NCBI GenBank assembly: GCA_020746105.1
Contig: CM036618.1
Span: 115,451,308-115,515,307 of the forward strand
Origin: Trogon surrucura
Lineage: Eukaryota > Chordata > Aves > Trogoniformes > Trogonidae
Length of the DNA stretch: 64,000 nucleotides
Reading direction: 5' to 3'
Position numbers and translations under genes: made by a program. The notes beneath the pieces were generated by a model that was not told the DNA's origin, did not search any database, and saw only the letters and a program-made list of their open reading frames with translations. Positions 22,301 to 34,900 of this stretch are shown in pieces. Within the stretch, counting starts at the first letter, position 1, and each line of letters starts with the position of its first letter.

Positions 22301-25300
22301 CTGAGCAGAGCGGCAGCGATGGGTCACGCCAGCTCGGCATCCTCCACCCGAGCCAGCAGCATCTGCTTTGCAGCCGCAACTCTTCCTTAAAAACTAAAGA
22401 ACGCAGGCAATTTATTACCAGTGTCATTTTAAATGGTGAAAAAACACTCTTTTGAAACATGAATGGAGATGAAACGTTCACAAAAAATGCTCCCGGGATT
22501 ACTCACCGGTTGTCAAACATCTCTATTTACATGAGTCATGGCTCTTCGATTAAACCCCCGCTAGGTTTTTGGCTTTCTTGCACCGACCTCAGGAGACCTT
22601 TTGGTAAATTTTTCTTCAATTCTGAGCAGAGCTGCTCTTTATCGAAACACCATGGGATTACAGATGCCCCAGGGAGTAGATTTCCCTTTTTTTTACTCCC
22701 AAGAGGGCACGGGATGCAAGTGGGTGACGACAGAGGTCACTGTTGCCGAAAAGCTGCGCGCCCCAGATGAAAAAAGGGAACTCGCTTTTTGAATAGGCAC
22801 CGAGGTTTAGCCTCTCCATCCCAAGGATCATGTCATTGGTTCGCGTGTTAGCCCAGGGCTTTGCCACCGGCCTGGAGGTATGGTCTTTGAGATGGGTTGG
22901 AGAAGCCACTCTCTCCCCCTCAAGTAGGGATTAGAAGCAAAAAAAAGCCAACAACAAAGAGAGAAAACCACGGAGGAGGGGTAGGAGGACACTTCGCTGC
23001 TGCCTCTCCACACTCAAAGCCTGAGGGAGAGAGCAGCGTTAAAAAAAATAATTAAAAAAACACATATAAAACCCCAGAAAGGTGACTAAGCACTCTGGGG
23101 TAGAGAGGCATGACGCCAGAGGAGCTGCCGCTGCCGTTATGCGGGAGGGAGAAAACCTTCCCAAGCAAAACCCTCTCCAAAAAGGGCTGAGTGGTCCTGC
23201 TCCCCGCTGTGACCCCCAACCTGGAGGTTGCCAGAGGGGGAGGTTCTGGGGTGCTGGGTGTGGGGCATCACGGTACGAGAGGAGGAGGAGGAGAGACCTG
23301 CTTTGCCCTCCCTGCACCTTCCCAGGGCACCCCCCAAAACCCTCCCACCACCCCGTGGCAGCCAGGGCTCACCAAACAGTTTTCACCGTGCAAAATTTAA
23401 AATATTCATCCCGTCAGAGCCTGGCCCGAGCACCACATGGTGCATGAAGCATTGCAAAAACCCATTGCATACACATATATATATATGATTTATTTTTTTT
23501 TTGCCATTCACAGCCAGCAGCTAAAGCTTTAAACCGCTTTGCAAAGCAATCAATTGTACCTTACCCTGGCAGGTGAGGCGGGAGTCCGGAGCCGGTGGGG
23601 CGTTTCCACATGGGGGGCCAGGAGATCAAAGGTGGCAATTCATAACGGGCGCAGGCACCCCCCTGGCCGAAACTCCCTCGCCCTTCTGCCCCACATCATT
23701 GGTCCAGGTCGCAGCGGCGGCTGCTTTCAAATTCTGTTCAACCTTAAAAAGGAAACAGGAAGCCTCTCGCGGGGCTCTCAGCTTCATGCTTGCGCACCCA
23801 CACGCTCGCCTTCCTAACCCTCCGAGCCCGAAGTAACAGAAGAGTTTCTGTCACCAGCGTCAGGCTGGACCCGTCGGCATCCCCCCCCACCCCGTCAAAA
23901 AAAAAAGCTGAAAGCCTGGCTTTGTGGGGTTTTTTTCTTCCAATTTGTGGTCACACGAATCGCCATTGCCTGGCTTGGCAAGCCACCAGGCAAGAAATGT
24001 CAAAAACTCATCAAATGTGGCACAAAACCTCTCTGATCCAGCAGCAGAGCTAGAGCTGTTAGCCTGCCGTCAGTTCAGGTTTCTCAGCTTTTCATCCAAA
24101 ATCCAGAGTTTGCATTTGCTGCTCTTCCTCCCGAAAAAAAAAGAGGCAACAAGAGCTGAACCTGCGCCATTTCCTGTGTGCTCCCTCTCCTTTCAAAAAC
24201 TCCTGTCCCTGGGACTGAGCTAACTCTTTCTAAGGAACTCCCCACAGGACAATCCCACTTCCTCCTGCAGGACACATTCGACTTCCTTTCATTGCTTCGG
24301 TTACCAAAGATTTAACCCCCTCCTGGAACAAAACACTGACTCTCCTACACGGGCGTGTGAGGACGTTGGATCGACTTCTGAGCAGCTTAAATAAAAGGGG
24401 CTGGGATTTGATTTGGGCTCCTTTCATCTTAAGCCCCTGAAAACCCTGGCTAATACACATTCAGAATGTTCTTTTTAATAACCTTTAGGTTTGTAGAATT
24501 TTGCTGCCTCTGTTTTCTTCATAATCGCTTTTCCTCCGTCCATTTGTCCCCTCCCAAAAATCCTTTGGCTCCCACACTTGAAGGTTTAGCAAAAAAAGGG
24601 AATGAAGATCAGCATGAGTCCCACAGAAGATCAAATGTGAAAATTCAGAATAAGTTGAGTCCAACAGCTTGGCTCTGGCAGCTTTTCTAGTAGCGATCAT
24701 TCAACCTCTGTCTGCTTTCATTGGAGTAACTCCACCTGCTTTATGAAAAATTAAGTGCCTGCCTGTCCAGACAAAATTTGGAACCTGTCACGCTCCAAGC
24801 TCAGTCCTCAGGGGAAAAGCAGAAGGCATCGCAGCAGCGACTGAAGGAAACGCAACCGAATGCCCAATTAATTTAAATTGTCTGTAAGTAGTTTCAGTTC
24901 TTGCCCAGACATAACGTAACACAGTGGAGGCAGGTGTTTTCTCAGCAGCCACTGACTAATTGCAGAACAAAGAATTAGAAAACAACAAAAAAAAAAAAAA
25001 AAAAAAGAGAGACATAAACAGTGCAGCAGTGAGCGTATTGCGGATGAGTCAGAGCAGAGCAACTTATACTTACAGAGCACATACGGTTATGCAGGAGATA
25101 CACCTTTATGAGACAATAAAAAAAAAAAAATCCCACGAATGAGATCGAAAACAATCGTGCAGGTTCTTGAAAAGCAGACTTGGCACGACAGGAGCGGCAC
25201 TGCAGGCAGCTTTGCTCTCCCTCCCAGCCAGAGACCCGAGAGGAAAAGCAAGCTGAGCATCGCTCAGGCTGCCTGTATCTCCTACAGTCTCCCCGGTTAA

Positions 25301-25404
25301 GACATATTGCAAGGGAAGAAGTTCTAAAAACAAAGGAAATCATAGGGTTTCTAGCCAAGGGCTTTTCAGAATTCACCACAGCAACCTTCAGTTACAAAAG
25401 TAAA

Positions 25405-25410
25405 TTTATT
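25405..25410 (-). terminator. ANAPC1: Probable poly(A) signal of ANAPC1
   Basis: The plus strand has TTTATT, which is AATAAA on the transcribed strand, 160 nt beyond the ANAPC1 stop. This would give a short 3' UTR of roughly 180 nt. No better hexamer was seen between it and the stop. Confidence 0.6.
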
Positions 25411-25569
25411 ATTAGTTCACTTTTTTTTTTTCCCAATCAGCTGTCACAATTTATAAATAACTCCCAGTCATGCAGTCACCATGGCCAGGAACAAGTTTGA
25501 AGTCGACGTCGTTCGAGAAGTTACAAATTCAAGTATGTTTTACCTGTCTGTTTTTTGAAAAATTGGGAC

Positions 25570-28500
25570 CTACAGCACCATGGACTGCGGGCTTGGAAGC
25601 AGCAGAGGAGCGAGCCTCAGCAACGCCCGGACGGGCATATTCAACTGCTTGAACTTCAAAAGCAGCTCAGAGAAGTTTGTGCTTCCTAAAGAGGATAAAG
25701 AAATTAAATAAGCATATATTGGTGTAACGTTTGCCCCAATTTAAGAACTGTTGAACAGACAGAAAAATCACAGAATTGTCACAGAACCCTCCCACCTGCA
25801 GGTCAGGAAAAAAGAGAATTTTTTTTAACTAAGTTTCAAACCTTCCAGTCTTACCTTCCAAGCCTCCGGCCGCCAGCTGAGCTGGCGTCGGGACAGAGTG
25901 GTAAATGAGGAAGCAAGCCAGCATGCTCAGCTGTGATTCCTCGGCGGGCTGCCCACTCAGGTAGGAGTGCAGCGAGACGTCCCCTCCAGCTGTAACACAC
26001 ACACAACACGCTGGTGAAATCGAGGGTGAGTTTGCTCCCACATAATTGTTCAGTTATGATTTCAAAATCCCAGTATAAAATAAAGTTGTTTCACGCTAAC
26101 ATGCAAGTGCTGTCCCTTCAGCTATCATTTTTCGGTGCTTCTGAGGCAAAAGGCAACCCAGACGGGCAAGAAAAGGACGCTGAGTCGCGATTGGGGCTCT
26201 AGGGTTAAAATTCTCTCCTCTGTACCTTGAAGCCACTGATCCAGAGCATTATCGGTAGTGCACTTCATCACAGGCAGAAATTCCGAGTTCATGAAGAGTC
26301 CTCGGCTTGGGTTCCTGCTCAACCTTTCCTGGTGGCTTCTGGAACTGAAAAATTCTAACACCAGCTTTATCTGCCACAGCTCGAAGGTCTCGGACATTTC
26401 TTTCCTTTCTAATCTCCTCACAGCCTAGCACAGGGGAAATGCAAAGTGAGAATATGAACTGGAGGAGGACGCAAATGTCACCGTCATCAGCATGAAGTAA
26501 ACAATCACCAGAATGCCCTTGCCAAGGACTGCCCTTCTTAGAACCTACTGAGAAAAACTCCCCGCTAGTATTTCTGGTGTAATTCCAGTTTTTGTTAACT
26601 TAATTTTCCAATTTGCTTTTAAAATTCTCTGCTCTCTCCCTGCCAACCTGTTCACGTCTCTTTCCTCCTTCTGTTCTGTCTTGTATGAAAATCCTGTGCA
26701 ACAAACAACACTCTTGGGCTTTAAAAACAAGAAAAGAGGGTTTACTCCACCTGGTCTATCGCTATGTACGTAGGCAGCATCTCCGGGTTTTCTTGGGTGA
26801 CACATTCGTAAAGAATGGAGGAGAAAAGATCCAGGATTTCCTGTTTCTGATGAAAGACATGTGCTTAACAAAGCATGCACATGCTCGGCATAATTTATTT
26901 CAGGTCCCATTAAAGTTAACCCATGCACTAACATTGCATAAATTAGTGATAGCTAACACCACCACACAGCTTGTTTTTATTCTTGGGCTTATTATTAAAA
27001 CTGGGCACAATGCAGCTGCATTTTACTCTCTCCCTGAAGTCATTCCATGAGAAGAAATCCAGTGCAAGAAAAGCCCTAACCCCTTAGAATATTCCCCGTC
27101 CCCACTACTCAAAGGGCTGAATTCTGTTCCCCAGTTTAAAGTAGGTTTTTCCCACCTTTATTCATGCAAGAAACAATGCTAGCACACATTTAGGCATGGT
27201 ACCTGGCCCATGTTCACAGTCGGTTTGCAGAAATAATCAGCAAAGGAAAATAGAGCAGGATCAGAAGTGAAAGCTGAAATCGTTTCTGGCTAAAAAAACC
27301 CAAAAAAACCCAAGATTAAAACCATGCTCTTGAAAATGAATTTTTGGTTTTACCACGCACATTGTAACGTCAGTACTCCTGACCACGTGGCAGAGCTACA
27401 TGCTGGAAATCCCACCAAGACCTGCAGTGCTTCCCTCAGCTGCTCAGGAGCAGAAAAAAACAGTTTGGGAGCGGTACCTTGAACGCCCGAGCTTCTGAGT
27501 TGCGGTGAGTAACGGTCTGTGCCAAGAGGCTGCGCCAGCCCATCGGGTCCTCCTTGTAGGAGAGCTGCCCAGCTCGCAGCTTCACATATAACACACCGCC
27601 CTTGGCAAGGATTGACCTGAAACAACAACAACAACAGAGTCAAACCACCTGGGGACCCAGGGAATAGGTAAGTCCCAAAGTTCCCCAGTCGGGAGCAGCA
27701 CAGGAAGGCTCATTTTCTGGCCAAACAAGCGTCCAAGGCTCAACTCAGGAGTCGAAGTTATTTTTCAAGAGATGCTGCCCAGTCATGCCTAATTTCATTT
27801 CGATAGTTGCATTTCAAGTGACCGGGGAAAGCGTCTTACTGGTGAGTGATGCAGCTGGCTGCTTCTTTACTGCTCACAGTAACAAGCTACCCTGCAGGCT
27901 GTTAGATGCAAAGATGAGACCGATTTTACCCACTGATACTGCATTCCGGTAAGATTTCTGTTTTTCACAACTGCTCAAGTTAAAAGGCGACGAGCAGTGC
28001 TTTGTATACTTCGCGTAACATGAGAAAAATAGTATTTCACAAAGCAGTAACTGTTAGCTACTACTGTATCAACAGTCTGGGAAACGTGACATCATAACAA
28101 CTCAAAACTAAACTAAAACCATGAGTTGAAGATGGTTTCTGGTGCCGCTCAATCCCGCTGCCAATATCTGCGGTTTTTACTATCAGGTTTTCCCCTGCAC
28201 TGTTTTTTTTGCATGAATTATTCACATCAATAGGCGAAACCAACTACGCAGTTTCTTTCTCCACTCTAAAGTGCTGTCAAATGCACAACAGCGAAGCGAT
28301 CAAAACCAGATTTCTTTCCAAATTGTAGGTGTTACAAGTACAGGAGGTTTTTTTAAAAAAATAATAATATTTAACATTCCTACAAGGTCATCATTCAGTT
28401 AGGCATTATGAAGAATACTTACTTTAGATGATTTGTTCCCTTGCTTAAATCTATTAGTAATTCCCAGTACCGTGGTCCCTTCACTCTGATCTGTCAATGG

Positions 28501-28921
28501 AAGCATTTTAATTACTAGATATAACCAGAATCATAAAATTAAGAGGTTTCTGGGCCCTTAGAGGAGTATGTGCCCCTTTTAGAGCATTACCCACCCAAAA
28601 AAACTCAGAAGGAGGAGCACCTATGCCGTGTCTCTCCTACACGAGAAGCTTTCTGGCACAATTTAATATGCACTCCATGGCGACACAATTGTCTTTCGAG
28701 TGGTTACTACAGGACGGTGTCATCCAGAGTGGGGTTAAGGTTCAAGAGGGAATCAAGGAAAAGTCACAAAGTCTCTGTTCCTGTACCATTTGTGCCACCA
28801 ACTGGGTGATTAAATTCCTCATAAAAAAGCAGATTTCCTTTACCTGCTTCAGTAAGTGAAGCTCTGGAAGAAGCGTGGGTGCCATCAGTTCCTCGGTAGC
28901 TTCTGCGTACCACTGCGTGCC
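25570..28921 (-). CDS. ANAPC1: ANAPC1 exons 40-47: C-terminal domain and stop
   Basis: Residues about 1646-1950. Landmarks: EELMAPTLLPELHLLK (40), KGPRYWELLIDLSKG (41), YVKLRAGQLSYKEDPMGW (42), AFTSDPALFSFADYFC (43), LYECVTQENPEMLPTY (44), LWQIKLVLEFFSSRSHQERL (45), LSGQPAEESQLSMLACFL (46), MPVRALLRLAPLLL followed by the stop (47). The last exon starts at 25685 with the final two bases of a Gly codon, and the CDS ends at 25570. Confidence 0.95.
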
Positions 28922-31900
28922 CTTCAAAATGCCACCGGTGGTCACAGGTTAGTTAAAAAAAGCTCATTTTCACAGGAGGAGAAAGAAAACGCACCTCTCG
29001 TAACAACGCTGGCAGAAGTTTCTGTTCCTGAGCTCTGAGTAAATATGTGACTTAGCATTGTCTTTAATGTCAGGAAACATAAAGCCTAAATTAATGTTAT
29101 GTTTCCCACAGATGGATCAACACATAATGTTGCACACGCCGGGCATGCTTTGACTGAAATCTGAAGGTTTGAGAAGTAAACTACGCTAAAAATCTGCAGA
29201 AGTCTATGCCAGAACCCCAAGGGATCCACGCTGCACTTATTCTCCTCTGAAAGCCCAAGAATCCTTTTGTTTAGCCCTTTCACAAGCATCACCTGCCTCA
29301 CAGAAACCCATACAAAATCAATCCCAGAGGAAGGAGTCTTCCCCACAAGACACACAGTGCAAGCACCAAGGAGAAAACATTGAGTTGCCCGTTTCAGGAG
29401 AATCAGGAGGCGGCTTTTCAAAACCACAGATGGTTCCAACCACCTCTGCAGCTTTCAAAGCCCTTCTTCTTTAGAAAGAGAACTCTGACCCTGAGTCAAT
29501 GCCACACGCTCGGCTGTTTGAAGACTTTGCGGTGCCTTTTCCTTGTCCTGTATACTCCGCTCTCAGGGTGACATCAAATCATGCAAGAGGCGCGAGCGGG
29601 CTGAGCACAACCCTTCAGGATCTGTCTCAGGTCTGCCACAACTTGAAAAAACAAACCCCAGGCTGGTGGCCACAACACGGGAGAACAGCAAGCCTTTGGT
29701 TGTCTCCCACACCTCCTTGCTCCCCTTTGCCTCCCCAACAACATTACCTTGTAGGTAACCTCGATCAGGGCATAACAGGGAGTGTTGGAATCCACGTCAA
29801 TGGGTGTCAGGAGCCTCGGCTCTGCCGCCAGCACGTACAAGTGACGCAAAGCCTGGAGGTGGTACCTGCACGTGGGAATAAGGAATAATCCCAATAACCC
29901 TGCACACAGTTCCCGAACAATATAGAGTTGTTGACTAAACTGAAGGGAAATTGGTAGTAACACAGGAGGTTTTCTTCTTTTTTTTTTAACAGAGTAGGAC
30001 TTGTGGAATTGGAACTGAAAGGGATCAAGAGTCATGAAGAGATGGATCTTGCCTAAAAATCTTCTCAGCTGAGCCAAGCAGAACAGTCAAACTACAGGAG
30101 CAGAGTGGGAAACCTACTTGCATTTCCCCACCGATTAAACATTACTATCATTGTCTCGTATCTTCACTTATTTCTTCTGTTTTCCACTTTTTTTTTTAAA
30201 ACACTCAAAAAAATTATTTACAGACCACCTAAGTCAAAATTCTATGTTATTTGCTTCTAGGTAACCTCTTTTGTAAGAAGATTTAGTTTAAGGAAACCCT
30301 AGCGCCCTAGCAAACCCTCACCTGTTGTCCGTGCTGTGAACAGGGAAGTGCGGGTACAGAGCGCAAAGGAGAGCAGCAATTGAAGAATTCGAAGTGCTCA
30401 GCGAGTACCTGTGGAAAACCAGAATCTATTAGTTCTCCCGCTAACAAACACTGCCCACCAGCAAATATTTTGGTGTCCTGGGGAAGGGAACTTTCATTTG
30501 CAACAGAAGATATCTTTACGCATCCCTGTTTTATTTTTAAAATAAACAGGAGCAAAATGCATCCTGCTCCAGCTTTTGCAAAGAAGGAAAAAAACAAAAA
30601 AAACCCTCAACTGTCTTTGGAAATAGCAAGTTACCTTCCTCCTCCCAGAAAGAGGAGCCCCAAAGCCATGTGGTGAGCCAGGTGGAACCCATAGTTCATC
30701 TCTCCACCCGTCTTCTTGTGCATGAAACGGCAAAGCTGAAGGACTTTGAGGTTCCCCGAGCCAGCCATCACCATCGCCAGAGACAGGAGCAAGACGCTCA
30801 GGCACGTTTCGAGGTTGTAGTGACCTGTCTTTGAGTAGAAGAGGAAAGGCATTATTACATTTCCGCAGTCAAAGACATGTTTTTGGTCGGTTGGCAATAC
30901 TGCTTGCTACCCCTGAGTTGGAAAACCACATTCTGCAGAAAGAGGCAGAGCAGAGGACCAGCAAAGCCCTTAAAAACATTCTATGTGCCCCATTCTACAA
31001 ATGGCCTGTGATGTAAAAAGTAAAAGGGATGGTTTTGTTTCCGTTAAGGTTTTGGTGAGGGGCTATGAAAGCACGTTACACAACAAAGCCTCCCCTTCAC
31101 TGAGAGAAAACTAGGAAGAACTTACTATTGAAGCTGTGGGTGCTGACAAACACTTGAGGAAATCTGTTGCATATTTGTACTGGAAAGAAAAGAAATGCAT
31201 ACTAAATAGAGAGACAAAAGAAAAATTAGAGCTCTATGGAAAAGGAAGGGAAAAAAATAAAATCCTCTTACCAAGCACTTAAATGCTGCCAGATTTTCTG
31301 AACCAGCGAATCGAAATCCCAGCGACAAACACGCTCCAGCAATGATGTAGACGTGAGCTTGCCTAATAAGCAACATAAACAGGAAATGACTAAATGTTTC
31401 TCTTTTCCTCATCTGAATGCACATCGCAAACTCCTTTATAATTACAAAAAAGGAAAAATGAAAAAAAGAAAAAAAAAAGAAATTACTTGTCCTTCACAGA
31501 AAATGGAGACTAGAATTCCCCAAATGTCAAGGGAGATATTTTTGTTTGCAATGCTGATGTGTCTGTCTATAAAGTTCAGCTGTGTTCTTTATAAGAAGAA
31601 TTTTATACATTACTTACGCCAGTGTTTCTAAACTCAGGTCTTCAGACGAAGGCAGCTCCGTCGCATGAAGAGATACACTGTTCTCTCGTATGATCTGCAA
31701 GAAGCGTAAGAGTGAGGAAAACTAACCCAGGGGGAAACTGATTAACTAACAGAAACTCCAGGCACTGAGGATTTGTCAGTGCTACAAGAGATCTCTTTCA
31801 CAGGCATATAAATTATTTTTTCCCTCTCCTGTGTGCTAGTGCTTCATTGTATTTCTCATTGAAAAGGAAAAGCCAGACCTGGTCCCTTCAAGATTTCTAG

Positions 31901-34900
31901 AACAATGGCAAGACCAGTACAACATCATTGTGTGTACTCAAATTCGACACAAAACAGAACAGGATGAGACCTCAAGAGGTGATGCAGCCCATGAGCATCC
32001 TGTATTTCTGACAGATACTCATCTAAGCTATTCACAACGCTCAGCTGAAACCTCCTCAGAGCAATTTTGCACCTGGCTTCTCGCTTGGGCAACAGGAAGG
32101 AAAGTTCCTTTTCTCTCTCTGGCACCATTTCACACCTTGAACGGTTGAATACCTCCTTGCTCCCCTCCTCTCTGGCAACGGGAGTCCCCAGTGCTCCCGT
32201 AATGGTTCAGGAATCCAACGCAACGGTCACCTCTGTCATGCAGACACGATTTACCGCATGTTTTCTTGTGCGGCTCATGACTACTGAAATGTTCACATGT
32301 AGAACAATCCAGGGAAGATGTCAAATTGGAAATAAGCACATTAATGGTAAATACCTACTTGAGGAACGTTGCTATTAACCCACTTGGAATTGGGCAAGAT
32401 GTCATCCCACAGAATCAGGCACCGAGCCAAGGTCTAAAAAAAAGCGAGAGAGACAAAACATAAGGAAGGAAAAAAAACCAACCAACGCAAACTCGATGGT
32501 ATTTTTTAATGTACTAACTGCACCCACAAATACAGACAATTCAGCTACCTGCCAGCACCTTCTTCATATCAGTAATGACAAAATTGCTTCTATTATAAGA
32601 GATACAAATTCTGCTTGCAGAAAAAAAGAACTAGAGAGTAAATCTTTGCAGTCTGTATCTTTAGCTGGTAAACTGAGATGAAAATTCACCTACAACAGAC
32701 GCTGAGGCCTAATTTATTTTTTTATCTGTGAAATCAATCTGGGGAAAGCTCTAAAGATTTACCCAAACTTTTAATTTAACACTCGGTATAAAACGTATCG
32801 TTCACGTGTTTCTCAACTGTGTCTCATGTTGCATGACAAGCAAGCTGCCTTATTACACGTAGAAATTGTTTGAAGGTATGAGTGTAGCTGGTAAACTTGG
32901 TGCTTGCCAGCCATCGAAAGGATTTTGATGGTAGGCATGTGGGCTGGGTTAAAAATAAGAAAACGCATTTTTAGTATTAAATAGATGGAGAAATGAAACT
33001 TACCCTCAATAAAAGGAACTCGGGTTTCACGAAGTCCAGCAAATACATGGTATCCGGTGCTTGAAGCCAGTCAGCGATGGATCTGAGAAGCACAGTAAAG
33101 GAACCGGATTTCCAGGTTGTCTTTCAGCAACGCACAAAATCAAGTAAGCCACACATGAAGCCAAGCTGACATTACAGTCATTTAAACCGCTACCACCACA
33201 AAATACTCGAGCCTATTCAAGGTCAATACCTGTTATTAGTCTTCAGGTAGATCATAGCAAGCGCAAGCGTGGCGCCCGGGCATGTAACGTCCACGTTGAT
33301 GGTGTCTCCCTCCTGTGAAAGCACAACACCTACTTTCAGAACAGCTGGCATGGAAGGCAACAGCCTGTAGTGACGCGTAAACCCGTTCGAAGTCACTCGC
33401 TGCGTCAAGACACATGCCTCTTGGACTTCTAACTGTTGCTATTTTTGGCAAAAACACGTACCTTGATTTGGTAACTGGGAGACTTGTGCTTCTCTCTGTG
33501 CATTCCTGCTTGGAACCGCCTGTGCCCCCCAACCATGTACTGGTAAAGCTGCTCGGGGACGTTGAGGTCTGACATACCAATCAAATTGCTGCCATGCTAA
33601 GGGACAAAGAGGAGAATATGGAAGTCATGAGGAAAAAAAATGCTTTTCTCCAAGGACGTTGGGAGTCAAGGACTGAACGGCTCTCTTATTATCCCACCCC
33701 AATTTATAATGATTCTTCTGCTATTTGGAGATGAAATGAAGGGAGGTGCTTACCCCCAAGCAAACCATGCCCAAGGCCAGCCCGGATGCAAGGGAATAGG
33801 ACTCTCTGTCTGTGCAGTACTCCATTTCTGGTCCAGGGGGACGCCCTGGAAGAAACAGAAAAAGTGAAATTCAGCTTCACTCATTCACAGATAGATAGAT
33901 AGGTGCTAGGTCCTTATGTATCTATCACCATATTAATGAACATTCTGAATTCCAGCTAAGTAAACATGATTTAATTAAGCACTACATTCCTGATGAAATG
34001 AGGAAAAAAAAAATAAAAAGAACCTGTCCCTTCTCAAGAAGGGCAGTAAAGTTCTCAGTGGAACTGCAAGGAATTGTCACTTAACCCCTACACCACCAAA
34101 CAGCAAATCCCTCCAGAAGTGGTATATATGGCTAAATGACAGGGTTGGAGTTCAGAAAATGGCATGTTACAATTGCCTATGCTTTAAGACTTCAGGAATG
34201 GGAGAATTTAGGACACGACAGCCGTAGTCCCATCCATCTAGTGAACAAAAAAACCTGTCCTTACAAGAGGAAACCCTTTTTATCGCCAGCACGTACCAAT
34301 TTCAGCCAGCAGGACCTCTGCCGTGTGCCTGTGAGCGGTGCCCTGATAGACGAGGCCAATTCCTATCACAGCGGCAACCTGCACATTGTGGGGGACGTCC
34401 AGCTCCGTCGAAGTTGGCGGCAGGAGGGCGGGGATGTGGATGCTCAGGAGGCGCGTGATGGCCATGTCCATTGTGCCCAGCTTGGCGGCAGAAACACCAA
34501 GCAGCAGCCCGATGCTCGTCATCTCGTGGCCCTGAGGAGAGGGAACACAAAAGCAGAAGTGTTCAGAAAAGGAAAAACGCTGGTTCCCTTCACCTGTCCC
34601 ACTGTGGAAACATTTAGCAACAAAACCGCTGTAAATCTTATAAACAGAAATAAATTCCCACACCACTAACATTAACGAATTAACTCTGACAGTTCTCCCA
34701 CACCAGGAAACTTCCGATTCAGCACTTCAAAGAAATCTGTCAACTTCCCTTTCTCAGTTTGTTCAAAGAACCAGAGTTTCCCAGGCGTTTCTCTCCGTTG
34801 CCTATGAAAGTGCCTCACCTTCGTTAAGTAGTCATGTATGTTGAGTGTGGCGAGTTTTGTGAGGTGCCCGTTGAGACCTAGGGCCATGAGGAAGCCCGCG

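Larger units (their letters stand above)
17703..25390. other. Intergenic region between BCL2L11 and ANAPC1, right part
   Basis: No gene is recognised. The segment is moderately GC-rich with many short A-runs and C-runs. It contains six TGA(G/C)TCA heptamers (18846, 19359, 20346, 22121, 22532, 25045), two of them within the longer MARE-type TGCTGACTCA. It also includes a 963-base open frame (18436-19398) of low-complexity composition (see rejected items). Transcription of a non-coding RNA cannot be excluded from the sequence. Confidence 0.55.

Noticed and set aside
25765..25790. CR1 tail signature (AATCACAGAATTGTCACAGA) in the last ANAPC1 intron
   Set aside because: Only about 20 bases resemble the terminal CR1 repeats, with no adjoining CR1 body, so chance similarity cannot be excluded.
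30824..30828. Alternative acceptor four bases inside ANAPC1 exon 37
   Set aside because: ACAG|GTCAC at 30824 gives a frame shift relative to exon 36, whereas AAAG|ACAG at 30828 keeps the frame and restores Thr-Gly.
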